DNA from: an uncultured Clostridium sp.
GTDB taxonomy: Bacteria; Bacillota; Clostridia; Lachnospirales; Lachnospiraceae
Direction: 5' to 3'
DNA length: 64,000 nt
Assembly: GCA_900543885.1 (NCBI GenBank)
Contig: UQTA01000010.1
Span: 5,489-69,488, forward strand
Positions 6,782 through 15,513 of this stretch are shown here, piece by piece. The notes under the pieces are model-generated. The model saw nothing but the letters and a program-made list of their open reading frames with translations. It had not been told where the DNA came from and did no database searches. The translations under genes were made by a program, and so were the position numbers. Numbering within the stretch: the first letter of the stretch is position 1; each line of letters starts with the position of its first letter.

Positions 6782-8427
6782 GTTCCGGAAAGAAGTTAGA
6801 CTTCTGGTTCTGGGTGAAAGTGGCAGTTGTGGGATTTATGCTGGTGTTTCTGATCTATCCCTTCTGTACATTGATCACCCGAAGCTTTTTTTCAACCAAG
6901 GTAGATGGTTTTACTTTTGAGAATTACATAAGATTTTTTACTAAGAAATATTATTACTCAGCACTTGGAAGAAGTATTTTCGTGTCTGTGGTCACTACGA
7001 TCACAACATTGATCGTAGGCGTTCCTATTGCCTATGTGATGTCACGTTATAATGTATGGGGCAAGCAGTTTATCCATATTTTTATCATCATGAGCCTTAT
7101 GAGTCCGCCATTTATCGGTGCGTACAGCTGGATCATGCTCTTTGGACGTTCTGGCCTGGTGACAAATATGTTTTCCCAGTTTGGGATCCATCTTCCAAGT
7201 ATTTACGGAAAACTGGGTATTATACTGGTGTTTACATTTAAATTGTTCCCTTATGTGTATCTGTATACTTCCGGTGCTATGGGAAGCATTGATTCCAGTC
7301 TGGAGGAAGCAGCAGAAAACCTGGGAAGCAACAAACTTCGCAGACTTTGGACCATCACTTTGCCGGTTGTTCTTCCATCTATTGCAGCAGGCGCGATCAT
7401 GGTATTTATGACCAGTCTGGCAGACTTTGGAACCCCAATGCTGATCGGCGAAGGCTATATGGTACTTCCGGTTCTTGTATACAATGAATACATGAGTGAG
7501 ATCGGCGGAAACGCTCACCTGGCAAGTGCTCTTTCCGTTGTAGTTGTATTCTGTTCTACTACCGTTCTTTTAGTGCAGAAACATTTTGTTACAAAGAAGA
7601 ATTACGTAATGACAGCTATGCGTCCGCCAAAGGAAGAACAGCTTCACGGAGTAAAACGCTTCCTGGCGACCTTCCCGGTTATGCTGATCACATTTATTGG
7701 TATCCTTCCTCAGATCGTGGTTATTGTCAGCAGCTTTATCAAGAGTGACTTTACAGGATTTAAGAAGGGCTTCAGCCTGGGAAGCTATATTACGATCTTC
7801 AACCGTTTGTGGACCAATATCCGCAACACCTTTGTATTTTCAACGATCGCTATTGTATTTATCATTATCATCGGTATGCTGATCTCTTATATCGTTGTGC
7901 GTCAGAAGGGATTTGCAGGTCAGTTAATGGATCTTCTGATCATGTTCCCATTTGTTATCCCGGGAGCTGTTCTTGGTATCAGCCTGATCGTGGCATTTAA
8001 CAAAGAACCGGTGATCCTTACAGGAACAGCAGTGATCATGATCATCGCTTTTGTTGTACGAAAACTGCCGTATACCGTCCGTTCCGGCAGTGCCTTTTTA
8101 CAGCAGATGGATCCAAGTGTAGAAGAAGCATCCATCAGTCTTGGAGTATCACCGATGCAGACGTTTATCAAGGTAACAGCAAGACTTATGGCACCGGGTG
8201 TATTGTCCGGCGCGATCTTAAGCTGGATCACCTGTATCAATGAGCTGTCTTCCAGCGTTATGCTCTACGGAGGTAAAACAAGTACGATTTCTGTAGCTAT
8301 TTATACAGAGGTTGTAAGAAACAGCTTTGGTACAGCGGCTGCGCTGGCATCGATCCTGACCGTAAGTACGGTTATTTCACTTCTTATCTTCCTGAAGGTA
8401 AGTAAGGGCAAAGTATCTATCGTTTAA
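6775..8427 (+). CDS. ABC transporter permease, fused double-domain (AfuB/FbpB-like)
   Basis: A 550-residue inner-membrane permease containing two copies of the binding-protein-dependent transport domain in one chain, about residues 60-270 and 345-545. Each ends with an EAA loop: LEEAAENLGSNKLRRLWTITLP in the first half and VEEASISLGVSPMQTFIKV in the second. These loops dock on the ATPase. About twelve hydrophobic segments are visible, starting at WFWVKVAVVGFMLVFLIYPF. Fusion of both halves is typical of FbpB/AfuB/PgtB-type systems and unlike CUT1 sugar transporters such as the one at 45108, which uses two separate permeases. It overlaps the ATPase gene by 7 bases. About 70 bases separate it from the phosphohexomutase gene. 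Confidence 0.9.
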   Translation: MVGSGKKLDFWFWVKVAVVGFMLVFLIYPFCTLITRSFFSTKVDGFTFENYIRFFTKKYYYSALGRSIFVSVVTTITTLIVGVPIAYVMSRYNVWGKQFIHIFIIMSLMSPPFIGAYSWIMLFGRSGLVTNMFSQFGIHLPSIYGKLGIILVFTFKLFPYVYLYTSGAMGSIDSSLEEAAENLGSNKLRRLWTITLPVVLPSIAAGAIMVFMTSLADFGTPMLIGEGYMVLPVLVYNEYMSEIGGNAHLASALSVVVVFCSTTVLLVQKHFVTKKNYVMTAMRPPKEEQLHGVKRFLATFPVMLITFIGILPQIVVIVSSFIKSDFTGFKKGFSLGSYITIFNRLWTNIRNTFVFSTIAIVFIIIIGMLISYIVVRQKGFAGQLMDLLIMFPFVIPGAVLGISLIVAFNKEPVILTGTAVIMIIAFVVRKLPYTVRSGSAFLQQMDPSVEEASISLGVSPMQTFIKVTARLMAPGVLSGAILSWITCINELSSSVMLYGGKTSTISVAIYTEVVRNSFGTAAALASILTVSTVISLLIFLKVSKGKVSIV

Positions 8428-8498
8428 CCAAATCAAGAAAGTGAGCAAGTAGCGAAAGCGGATTGCGAATAGCATTTGGTACAGGAGGAATAAACAAA

Positions 8499-9938
8499 AT
8501 GGTAAAATTTGGAACTGGTGGATGGCGTGCGATTATCGGAGAAGAGTTTACCAAAGAGAATATACAGAAACTGGCACTGGCAATGTGCCTGAAAATGAAA
8601 GCTGAGCATAAGGATACAAAAAGTGTGGTCATCGGTTATGACCGCCGTTTCCTTTCAAAAGAGGCTGTGATCTGGGCGTGTCAGATCCTTGGAAAGGAAG
8701 GGATCCATGTGCAGTTTGTTAACCGCAGTGCGCCGACACCGCTTTTAATGTTTTATGTGATGAAACATGAGCTGGATTACGGAATGATGGTAACTGCCAG
8801 TCATAACCCGGCGATCTACAATGGCATCAAGGTGTTTACATATGGCGGAAGGGATGCAGACGAGCTTCAGACAAAGGACATTGAAAAATGGCTTCTGGAA
8901 GCGGAAAAACTGTATGCACCATGCCATGAAGAAGATGGGCAGATGCCGCCGCCATCTTATACAGAGCTGGTGAAAAAAGGAATCGTAGAAGAGATAAATC
9001 CGATGAATGAGTATCTGGATAATATCTTATCTGTGATCAATGTAGATGCCATTAGAAAGAGAGATCTGAGAGTGGCAGTTGATCCTATGTATGGCGTCAG
9101 TCTGACAGCTTTGAGCACGATCCTGTCAGTTGCAAGATGTACGGTAGAAACCATCAATGCCCAGCATGATACACTGTTTGGAGGCAAAATGCCGGCACCT
9201 GCAGAGGATACCCTTAAAAATCTGCAAAACTATGTGTTGGATCGTTACTGTGATATTGGTATTGCAACGGACGGTGATGCGGACCGTTTAGGCGTTATTG
9301 ATGATAAGGGACATTATCTTCACGCAAACCAGATCCTTGTTATGCTGTATTATTATCTGCTGAAATATAAAGGCTGGAGAGGTGATGCTGTACGAAACCT
9401 GGCAACCACCCATATGCTGGACAAGGTGGCAGAAAGCTTTGGACAGAAATGTTATGAAGTACCGGTAGGTTTTAAGTATATTTCCGCAAAGATGCAGGAG
9501 ACCGATGCGATCATTGGCGGTGAATCTTCCGGCGGTCTGACTGTAAAAGGCCATATCCATGGAAAAGACGGTATTTACGCAGCCAGTCTTTTAGTGGAAA
9601 TGATCGCTGTAACAGGAAAGAGCCTTTCTGAGATCGTAAAGGATATTGAAGATCAGTACGGTGAAACGCATATGGAAGAGCGCAGCTATCGTTTTACAGC
9701 GGAGGAAAAGGTACGCATCCAGAAAGTTCTGTTAGAAGACCAGAAACTGCCGCAGCTGCCTTTTGAGGTATCACGGGTTTCTTATCAGGATGGCTGTAAG
9801 GTCTACTTTAAAAATGGCGGCTGGGTAAGCGCAAGATTTTCCGGTACAGAGCCTCTGCTTCGTATTTTCTGCGAAATGGAAAAAGAGGAAGATGCAGTTC
9901 GTGCCTGCGTGGTGTTTGAGAAGTTTTTAGGGTTGTAA
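8499..9938 (+). CDS. Phosphoglucomutase/phosphomannomutase (alpha-D-phosphohexomutase)
   Basis: A 479-residue cytoplasmic enzyme predicted to interconvert hexose 6- and 1-phosphates through a phosphoserine. The four family motifs are present in order: VTASHNPAIYNG (active Ser), TDGDADR (metal loop), GGESSGGLT (sugar-specificity loop; GE(x)SG with the second Ser-Gly typical of PGM/PMM) and RFSGTEPLLR (phosphate loop). ATG 8499 with AGGAGG upstream replaces an in-frame TTG at 8463 that lacks a good leader. The position directly after an AfuABC-like transporter and before a sensor kinase cassette suggests it handles the imported phosphosugar or feeds it to glycogen or cell-wall precursors (inference). 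No terminator is seen before or after it; a promoter for the sensor genes overlaps its stop codon. Confidence 0.88.
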   Translation: MVKFGTGGWRAIIGEEFTKENIQKLALAMCLKMKAEHKDTKSVVIGYDRRFLSKEAVIWACQILGKEGIHVQFVNRSAPTPLLMFYVMKHELDYGMMVTASHNPAIYNGIKVFTYGGRDADELQTKDIEKWLLEAEKLYAPCHEEDGQMPPPSYTELVKKGIVEEINPMNEYLDNILSVINVDAIRKRDLRVAVDPMYGVSLTALSTILSVARCTVETINAQHDTLFGGKMPAPAEDTLKNLQNYVLDRYCDIGIATDGDADRLGVIDDKGHYLHANQILVMLYYYLLKYKGWRGDAVRNLATTHMLDKVAESFGQKCYEVPVGFKYISAKMQETDAIIGGESSGGLTVKGHIHGKDGIYAASLLVEMIAVTGKSLSEIVKDIEDQYGETHMEERSYRFTAEEKVRIQKVLLEDQKLPQLPFEVSRVSYQDGCKVYFKNGGWVSARFSGTEPLLRIFCEMEKEEDAVRACVVFEKFLGL

Positions 9939-9962
9939 AACCGTGGAAATATGAGCTATAAT
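9933..9962 (+). promoter_or_regulatory. Predicted promoter of the sensor operon
   Basis: TTGTAA (9933-9938), 18-bp spacer, TATAAT (9957-9962). The -35 hexamer includes the stop codon of the mutase gene. Transcription would begin near 9969, which favours ATG 9999 over 9951 for the next gene. Confidence 0.5.
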
Positions 9963-9998
9963 GAAATGAGGAAAAACAAGTGCCACGGGGAAAGCAGC

Positions 9999-11060
9999 AT
10001 GCATACAGGAAAAGCAGACAAAACACATAAATTATTCAACAGGGAATGCAAAAAAGGGCGTTCCCTGTTCTTTTTATCTGCAGGATCTGCGGTTTTTCTT
10101 ACTATTTTTGCAGGTCTTACAGGCTGTAGCCGGGCAGATACTTTGCCAGAACTGGAAGAATCGGAAAGCTGGGATCTGACTGTGTTTACAGCGCAGGAGC
10201 AGTCCGAATGGGCACCGGTGATCAAGGAATTTGAAGAGCGTACAGGCTGGAATGTAAAGGTGGAAACAGGATCTGCCAGGGAGATGCTTTTCCAATTGGA
10301 AAAAGAAGAGGCAGACTGGGACGTTGCATTTGGCGTCAGTGTGGATGCCCTGGAAGAGGGAAAAGAATACTGGCAGCCATATAAGGACACCTGGACCGGG
10401 TATTCGGCCATTTCTTTTGTTGTTTTATATAATACCAATGTAGTGACCTATAGAGAACTGCCCACCAGTTGGGACAGTTTATTAGAGCCAAGATGGGAAG
10501 GACGTGTAGCTATGCCGGATCCCCTTAAGTCAGACATGGCTGCGGCTGTTTTGGCAGAGGCGGCAAAAAACAGTGAAAAAGAAGAGTTTCTGGATCTTTT
10601 AGCAGAAAACATGCAGGATCAGATACCGGCAACTTTTAAAGAAGTAGAGCAGGGGATTTCTGACGGCCGTTATTCCATTGGTGTTGCATCAGAAGAGGCA
10701 GCTAAAGCGCTTTCGGCTGCAGGTCAGGATGTAGATTACATTTATCCTCAGGAGGGGGAACGCCTTTTTGAAGATGGGACAGCTATCCGGAAAGGAACCT
10801 GCAACACGGCTGCCGCAGAAGAATTTGTAACTTATACTACCTGTGAGGATGTAAAGTGGCTTTTACGCACCCAGCTTTTACGGCAGCCTGCAGATGATTC
10901 TGATGGAGAGAAAGATATACCTGGTGAAGAGCTGACCAAGAGATTTTCCAGGCAGCAGGAAGTTTTAAATATCTGGAAGATCATTATGGAAGAAAAGGGC
11001 AATACAGCAGGTGAACAGCAACAGAAAAAGGACAGAGAATCAGATGAAAATATTCAATAA
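9999..11060 (+). CDS. Solute-binding lipoprotein of the sensing module (PgtC/HptA-like)
   Basis: A 353-residue extracytoplasmic lipoprotein with a long basic N-region, a hydrophobic stretch (LFFLSAGSAVFLTIFAGL) and lipobox LTGC. The mature part has the same fold signature as the transporter's binding protein (WDLTVFTAQEQSEWAPVIKEFEERTGWNVKVETG, YNTNVVTYRELPTSWDSLLEPRWEGRVAMPDP), but the two are clearly divergent. In PgtC-PgtB-PgtA and HptA-HptS-HptR systems a binding protein of this class presents phosphoglycerate or glucose-6-phosphate to the sensor kinase. Its place immediately before a kinase gene, with a 17-base overlap, supports that role. ATG 9999 has GGGGAAAGC upstream; ATG 9951 would lie inside the predicted promoter. 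The C-terminal tail is Gln/Lys/Glu-rich and has no further domain. Confidence 0.75.
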   Translation: MHTGKADKTHKLFNRECKKGRSLFFLSAGSAVFLTIFAGLTGCSRADTLPELEESESWDLTVFTAQEQSEWAPVIKEFEERTGWNVKVETGSAREMLFQLEKEEADWDVAFGVSVDALEEGKEYWQPYKDTWTGYSAISFVVLYNTNVVTYRELPTSWDSLLEPRWEGRVAMPDPLKSDMAAAVLAEAAKNSEKEEFLDLLAENMQDQIPATFKEVEQGISDGRYSIGVASEEAAKALSAAGQDVDYIYPQEGERLFEDGTAIRKGTCNTAAAEEFVTYTTCEDVKWLLRTQLLRQPADDSDGEKDIPGEELTKRFSRQQEVLNIWKIIMEEKGNTAGEQQQKKDRESDENIQ

Positions 11061-12699
11061 ACTTTCATTTTACAAAAAAATCTTTCTTGCCTGTCTGCTG
11101 ACGGCTCTGGTGCCATTATTATGCTCCAGTGTAGTTATGATCCGGTTGTTTACGGCATCTCTTGACCGGCAGAATTTAGAGGAAGGGCAGACTCAGATCA
11201 CAAAGGCAGAAGCCAGACTGGAGGCAGTTTTTGAGAAATGTGAGGAAGCCTGTGATGCCATTGCCACAGATAAAAAAGCAGCCTGCACCATGATCGAGAA
11301 GAGTGAGACAGATCATGAAAGGGAAATGTATCTTTTACTGTATCAGGCAACCCAGGAAACTTCCGGCTATGCCCAGTTTTCCATTTACGATGCAGGGGGA
11401 CATCTGCGTTATACAACGGATACAGAAAGAAAGGAAAAAGACCTGCCGGTATTCTGGGGGATTTTAAGAAAGGCTTTAAAGGCAGATGATATTGTATATT
11501 ACAGGACGGATCCGGATCTTTCTATCACAGATAAAGATATCCTGCTTCAGGGAGCAAGACCGCTATATACCGAAGGCGGTGCAAAAACAGGATATATTGT
11601 TTTTGACTTTACCAGGGAAAATCTGGACGATCTTTTAGGGGCAGAAGTTTCCACAGGAGATGTGCTTTTGCTTTTGGATACTCATAAGCGGACGGTTTAT
11701 TGCTTTGGACAGGACAAAAACCAGTCTCAGTCAGGTGATTGGATTGAAAAAATGCTGGAAAATGGTTTTTATTTTCTGTTGTGCCGTCAGGCACCTATGA
11801 GTCAGCCAGCTGTCAGGACTATGTGGACGGTCAGCCTGTGTTTGTCGGCATTGGGGCTGTTTTTATGCCTGGCTGTTTCAGGCGTACTTACAGGCAGTAT
11901 TGCCCGTCCGGTGCAGACATTAGACGAAGCGATGGAAAAGGTGAAAAAGGGAGATCTGACGATCCGTATCCATACACAGTCCAATGATGAAATGGGGCGT
12001 CTGACCCGCAGCTTTAATCAGATGACGGAGGATCTGGGGCGGTATCTGGAAGATAAGGTACAGAGGCAGAAGGATTTAAACGAAACTACATTAAAATTAT
12101 ATCAGACCCAGCTGAATCCTCATTTTCTTTATAATACGCTGGATACGATCAAATGGGAAGCCCGGATACGCCAGGTGCCCCGGATCGCTGTGCTGGCAGA
12201 GAATCTGGCCATCATACTTAGAAAAAGTATTTCAAGTAAGCCTTTTATTCCTTTAAGGGAGGAACTGGAGACCATTGACAGTTATGTGCAGGTGCAGAAG
12301 ATCCGCTTTACCGGTGAGTTTTTATGTGAAAAAGAGATACCGGACCAGCTGGAAGAATGTCTGGTGCCGAAAATGATCCTGCAGCCTTTGGTTGAAAATG
12401 CGATCATCCACGGTCTGGAGGGCTGTGAAAATGGATATATCTGTATCTATGCAGGCAGAGAAGGGGACACTTTAAATATTTCAATTACCGATGACGGCCG
12501 CGGTATGAGTCCGGAGATCCTGGCATGGATCAACAGTCCGGAACCGGAGAAAAGAGAGGGGCATCTGGGACTTTATAACATTATGAGGATATTAAAACTA
12601 TATTATGGGGATGAATATGGCCTGAAAGCGGAAGTGACAGAAGATGGAACAACTGTCACTTTAAAACTTCCGGTCAGAAAGGAGGGGGACGATGTATAA
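11044..12699 (+). CDS. Sensor histidine kinase, YesM/LytS-type HisK
   Basis: A 551-residue membrane kinase. TM1 lies at about residues 12-32 (IFLACLLTALVPLLCSSVVMI), followed by an extracytoplasmic region of about 220 residues. TM2 is WTVSLCLSALGLFLCLAVSGVL near residue 262-283, and a HAMP linker (GSIARPVQTLDEAMEKVKKGDLT) follows. The His-kinase domain has LNPHFLYNTLD with phosphoacceptor H360. ATP-binding motifs are ENAIIHGLE (N box) and ITDDGRGM (G1). This architecture is the YesM family that pairs with AraC-type regulators. ATG 11044 with AAGGACAG upstream was preferred over GTG 11011. It overlaps the binding-protein gene by 17 bases and the regulator by 8, so the three form one unit; ligand sensing through the lipoprotein is inferred. 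Confidence 0.88.
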   Translation: MKIFNKLSFYKKIFLACLLTALVPLLCSSVVMIRLFTASLDRQNLEEGQTQITKAEARLEAVFEKCEEACDAIATDKKAACTMIEKSETDHEREMYLLLYQATQETSGYAQFSIYDAGGHLRYTTDTERKEKDLPVFWGILRKALKADDIVYYRTDPDLSITDKDILLQGARPLYTEGGAKTGYIVFDFTRENLDDLLGAEVSTGDVLLLLDTHKRTVYCFGQDKNQSQSGDWIEKMLENGFYFLLCRQAPMSQPAVRTMWTVSLCLSALGLFLCLAVSGVLTGSIARPVQTLDEAMEKVKKGDLTIRIHTQSNDEMGRLTRSFNQMTEDLGRYLEDKVQRQKDLNETTLKLYQTQLNPHFLYNTLDTIKWEARIRQVPRIAVLAENLAIILRKSISSKPFIPLREELETIDSYVQVQKIRFTGEFLCEKEIPDQLEECLVPKMILQPLVENAIIHGLEGCENGYICIYAGREGDTLNISITDDGRGMSPEILAWINSPEPEKREGHLGLYNIMRILKLYYGDEYGLKAEVTEDGTTVTLKLPVRKEGDDV

Positions 12700-13462
12700 G
12701 GTGGTAGTAGTAGAAGACGAAGAAATTGTCAGAAAAGGCATTATATTTACCATTAATTGGGAAGCGTTAAACTGTATGATCGCAGGAGAAGCGTCTAATG
12801 GGGAAGAAGGTGCAGATGTGATCAGGCGCCTTTCACCGGATATCATTGTTACAGATCTGAAAATGCCCCGTATGGATGGTGTGGAAATGATCGAGATGCT
12901 GCGAAGTGAGGGGAACCGGGCGAAATTCATTATCCTGACAGCTTACGGTGATTTTAAATATGCTCAGAGTGCGGTTAAACTGGGAGTCAGCGATTACCTG
13001 TTAAAGCCGCTCAAAGACGGGGATCTGGAGCAGTCAGTGACCCGTATCATTTCCCAGTTAGAAGAGGGAGACAGGATCCGTAAAGGAGAAGAGGAAGCAA
13101 CACTTATTTTCCGGTTTAATGCAGATAGAAAAGCGAAAAATAAGTATGTAGAGCAGGCCATCAGGCATATCCGTGAACATTATAGAGAGGATATAAATAT
13201 CAGTACGGTAGCGGAGCAGCTGCAGATCAGCGAAGGCTATTTAAGCCGTGTTTTCAAAAAAGAAACAGATTACACATTTACCACCTATCTTTCTTATTAC
13301 CGCATGAAAGTGGCAATGGAACTGTTAAAAGAGGGAAAATTGAAGGTATATGAAGTAGCAGATGCGGTGGGGTATTCGGATACTGCTTATTTCAGCGCCC
13401 AGTTTAAGAAGTTAGTGGGAATCGCCCCATCGGAGTATCAGGAACGTGTATGGACGCATTAG
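12692..13462 (+). CDS. Response regulator with AraC-type DNA-binding domain (YesN-like)
   Basis: A 256-residue cytoplasmic regulator. The receiver domain (1-120) has the acidic pair E8/D9, phosphoacceptor D55 (IIVTDLKMPRMDG) and a conserved Lys in YLLKPLKDGD. Residues 150-256 form two helix-turn-helix motifs of the AraC family: INISTVAEQLQISEGYLSRVFKKE and VYEVADAVGYSDTAYFSAQFKK. It should activate the transporter promoter through the 21-bp-spaced repeats at 4243-4281 (inference). It is short for a YesN protein; the linker domain common in 500-residue members, such as the one at 43393, is missing. About 110 bases follow before holB, which has its own GGGGAGG leader. This gene ends the inserted block. 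Confidence 0.88.
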   Translation: MYKVVVVEDEEIVRKGIIFTINWEALNCMIAGEASNGEEGADVIRRLSPDIIVTDLKMPRMDGVEMIEMLRSEGNRAKFIILTAYGDFKYAQSAVKLGVSDYLLKPLKDGDLEQSVTRIISQLEEGDRIRKGEEEATLIFRFNADRKAKNKYVEQAIRHIREHYREDINISTVAEQLQISEGYLSRVFKKETDYTFTTYLSYYRMKVAMELLKEGKLKVYEVADAVGYSDTAYFSAQFKKLVGIAPSEYQERVWTH

Positions 13463-13571
13463 TGCCCTGGAAAAAGTGTGTACAGAAAAAAGTAATTATG
13501 TTATCATAAAGGTAAGATTGTGAAGACAAAAGTACAAACAATCTGGCAAAGATACCCGGGGAGGTGGCCAT

Positions 13572-14561
13572 ATGCTTACATTGAAAGACATCTTGGGACA
13601 TGAGCAGATCAAAGAGCATTTTCTAAACGCGGCAGCAACGGGAAAAGTTTCTCACGCTTATATTTTAAGCGGTGAAGAGGGAATGGGAAAGAAAACACTG
13701 GCGGATGCCTTTGCCATGACTCTTTTATGTGAAGAAGGTGGGAAAGAACCGTGTATGCAGTGTCATGCCTGTAAGCAGGTCCTTTCAGGAAACCACCCGG
13801 ATCTGATCTATGTAACACATGAAAAACCGGCCAGCATGGGTGTAGATGATATCCGTGAGCAGATCAATGATACCATTATGGTGCGTCCATACAGCAGCCA
13901 GTATAAGATCTATATTGTAGATGAAGCAGAGAAAATGACGGTACAGGCCCAGAATGCCCTTTTAAAGACCATAGAAGAGCCGCCGGCCTATGCGGTGATC
14001 ATGCTTTTGACTACCAATCCGGATGCATTTTTACCAACGATCCTTTCAAGGTGTGTGCAGCTGAAACTGAAACCATTGAAAGACTCTGTGGTGAAGGAAT
14101 ATCTGGAAGAAAAACTTCATGTGAAAGATATTCAGGCAGAAATATACAGTGCGTTTGCAAGAGGAAATCTGGGCAAGGCGATCCACCTGGCCCAGTCTGA
14201 GGACTTTAAGATGATGTATGAAGAGATTTTAAAGCTGTTAAAAGAAATTAAGGAAATGGATATTTCCCAGCTTTTAGATGTGATCCGAAAATTAAAAGAC
14301 AACAATACGGATATCAAAGAATGTCTGAATTTTATGCAGATGTGGTATCGGGATATCCTGATGTATAAAACAACCAAAGACTTAAACCTTCTTATCTTCA
14401 AGGATGAATTTTCCGCAGTGAAGAAGGCGGCATCTTTAAGCAGTTATGAAGGGCTGGAGCGGATATTAGAGGCCATTGACAAGGCCAGAGTCCGTCTGGA
14501 TGCCAATGTAAATATGGAACTGGTCATGGAGCTGCTGCTGCTGACCATGAAAGAAAACTGA
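13572..14561 (+). CDS. holB: DNA polymerase III delta prime subunit
   Basis: A 329-residue clamp-loader subunit. The AAA+ module is degenerate: SGEEGMGKKT stands at the P-loop and VDEAEKM at Walker B, as expected for the delta' 'stator'. The zinc-binding set CMQCHACKQ plus an upstream Cys is present, and LSRCVQLKLKPL carries the SRC motif. ATG 13572 is preceded by CCGGGGAGGTGGCC. Gene order holB-ricT-tRNA methyltransferase-rsmI-abrB is the same as Bacillus holB-yaaT-(yabA)-yabB-yabC-abrB, with yabA missing. It loads the sliding clamp together with DnaX (57025) in the cytoplasm. Confidence 0.92.
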   Translation: MLTLKDILGHEQIKEHFLNAAATGKVSHAYILSGEEGMGKKTLADAFAMTLLCEEGGKEPCMQCHACKQVLSGNHPDLIYVTHEKPASMGVDDIREQINDTIMVRPYSSQYKIYIVDEAEKMTVQAQNALLKTIEEPPAYAVIMLLTTNPDAFLPTILSRCVQLKLKPLKDSVVKEYLEEKLHVKDIQAEIYSAFARGNLGKAIHLAQSEDFKMMYEEILKLLKEIKEMDISQLLDVIRKLKDNNTDIKECLNFMQMWYRDILMYKTTKDLNLLIFKDEFSAVKKAASLSSYEGLERILEAIDKARVRLDANVNMELVMELLLLTMKEN

Positions 14562-14595
14562 TGTGCTTTTTAGGAAAGGAAAATAAGTAAGAGAA

Positions 14596-15513
14596 ATGTT
14601 GACAGTAATCGGAGTGCGTTTTCGGGCTGCAGGAAAGATCTACTATTTTGATCCGGCAGACCGACAGATAAAGATCGGGGATCATGTGATCGTTGAAACT
14701 GCCAGAGGCATTGAATACGGTTATGTAGTCCTGGGAAACAGAGAAGTGGATGAAACGAAGGTAATACCGCCGTTAAAACCGGTGATCCGTATGGCAACGG
14801 ATGAGGACCGGGCTATTGAGACGAAAAATAAAGAGAAAGAAAAAGAAGCTTTTAAGATCTGCCAGGAAAAGATCAAAAAACACAATCTGGAAATGAAGCT
14901 GATCGACGCAGAGTATACCTTTGACAATAATAAGGTATTGTTTTATTTTACAGCAGATGGAAGAATCGATTTCAGAGAGCTGGTAAAGGATCTTGCAAGC
15001 GTATTTAAGACCCGTATTGAGCTGCGCCAGGTTGGTGTAAGAGATGAGACAAAGATCATGGGCGGCATCGGCATCTGCGGAAGACCCCTTTGCTGTCATT
15101 CTTATCTGTCTGAGTTTATCCCGGTTTCTATTAAAATGGCAAAAGAGCAGAATCTGTCTTTAAACCCGACTAAGATTTCCGGTGTATGCGGAAGACTGAT
15201 GTGCTGTCTGAAAAATGAGGAAGAGACCTATGAGGTATTAAACAGCAAGCTGCCGGGACTCGGTGATACAGTTACTACAGCAGACGGCCTTCGGGGAGAA
15301 GTTCACAGTGTCAATGTACTGCGCCAGACCGTGAAGGTTGTGGTGATCGTGGATAAAGATGAAAAGGAGATCCGCGAATACAAAGTAGACCAGTTAAAGT
15401 TCAAACCCAGAAGAAAGAAAGGCAAAGGCGGCGAAAAGCAGGAAGAGGCAGAATTAAAGAAACTGGAAGCGCTGGAAAAACGGGAAGGAAAGTCAAAGCT
15501 GAATGATAAATAG
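14596..15513 (+). CDS. ricT: PSP1-domain protein RicT/YaaT
   Basis: A 305-residue cytoplasmic protein with the PSP1 C-terminal domain. Cysteine-rich signatures GICGRPLCCHSYL and SGVCGRLMCC match RicT/YaaT. In Bacillus, RicT forms a complex with RicA and RicF that supports RNase Y-dependent mRNA maturation and affects sporulation and biofilm phosphorelay activity, and the complex carries iron-sulfur clusters. Whether the same complex exists here cannot be read from this window. The C-terminus is a Lys/Glu-rich low-complexity tail (PRRKKGKGGEKQEEAELKKLEALEKREG). ATG 14596 follows a GGAAAGGAAAATAAGTAAGAGAA leader. The end overlaps the next gene by 11 bases. Confidence 0.9.
   Translation: MLTVIGVRFRAAGKIYYFDPADRQIKIGDHVIVETARGIEYGYVVLGNREVDETKVIPPLKPVIRMATDEDRAIETKNKEKEKEAFKICQEKIKKHNLEMKLIDAEYTFDNNKVLFYFTADGRIDFRELVKDLASVFKTRIELRQVGVRDETKIMGGIGICGRPLCCHSYLSEFIPVSIKMAKEQNLSLNPTKISGVCGRLMCCLKNEEETYEVLNSKLPGLGDTVTTADGLRGEVHSVNVLRQTVKVVVIVDKDEKEIREYKVDQLKFKPRRKKGKGGEKQEEAELKKLEALEKREGKSKLNDK

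Noticed and set aside
5702..8427. Ferric iron ABC transporter
   Set aside because: The FbpABC-like fold is real, but neighbours (phosphohexomutase, binding-protein-linked kinase) favour phosphosugars. Iron remains an alternative that sequence reading cannot exclude.
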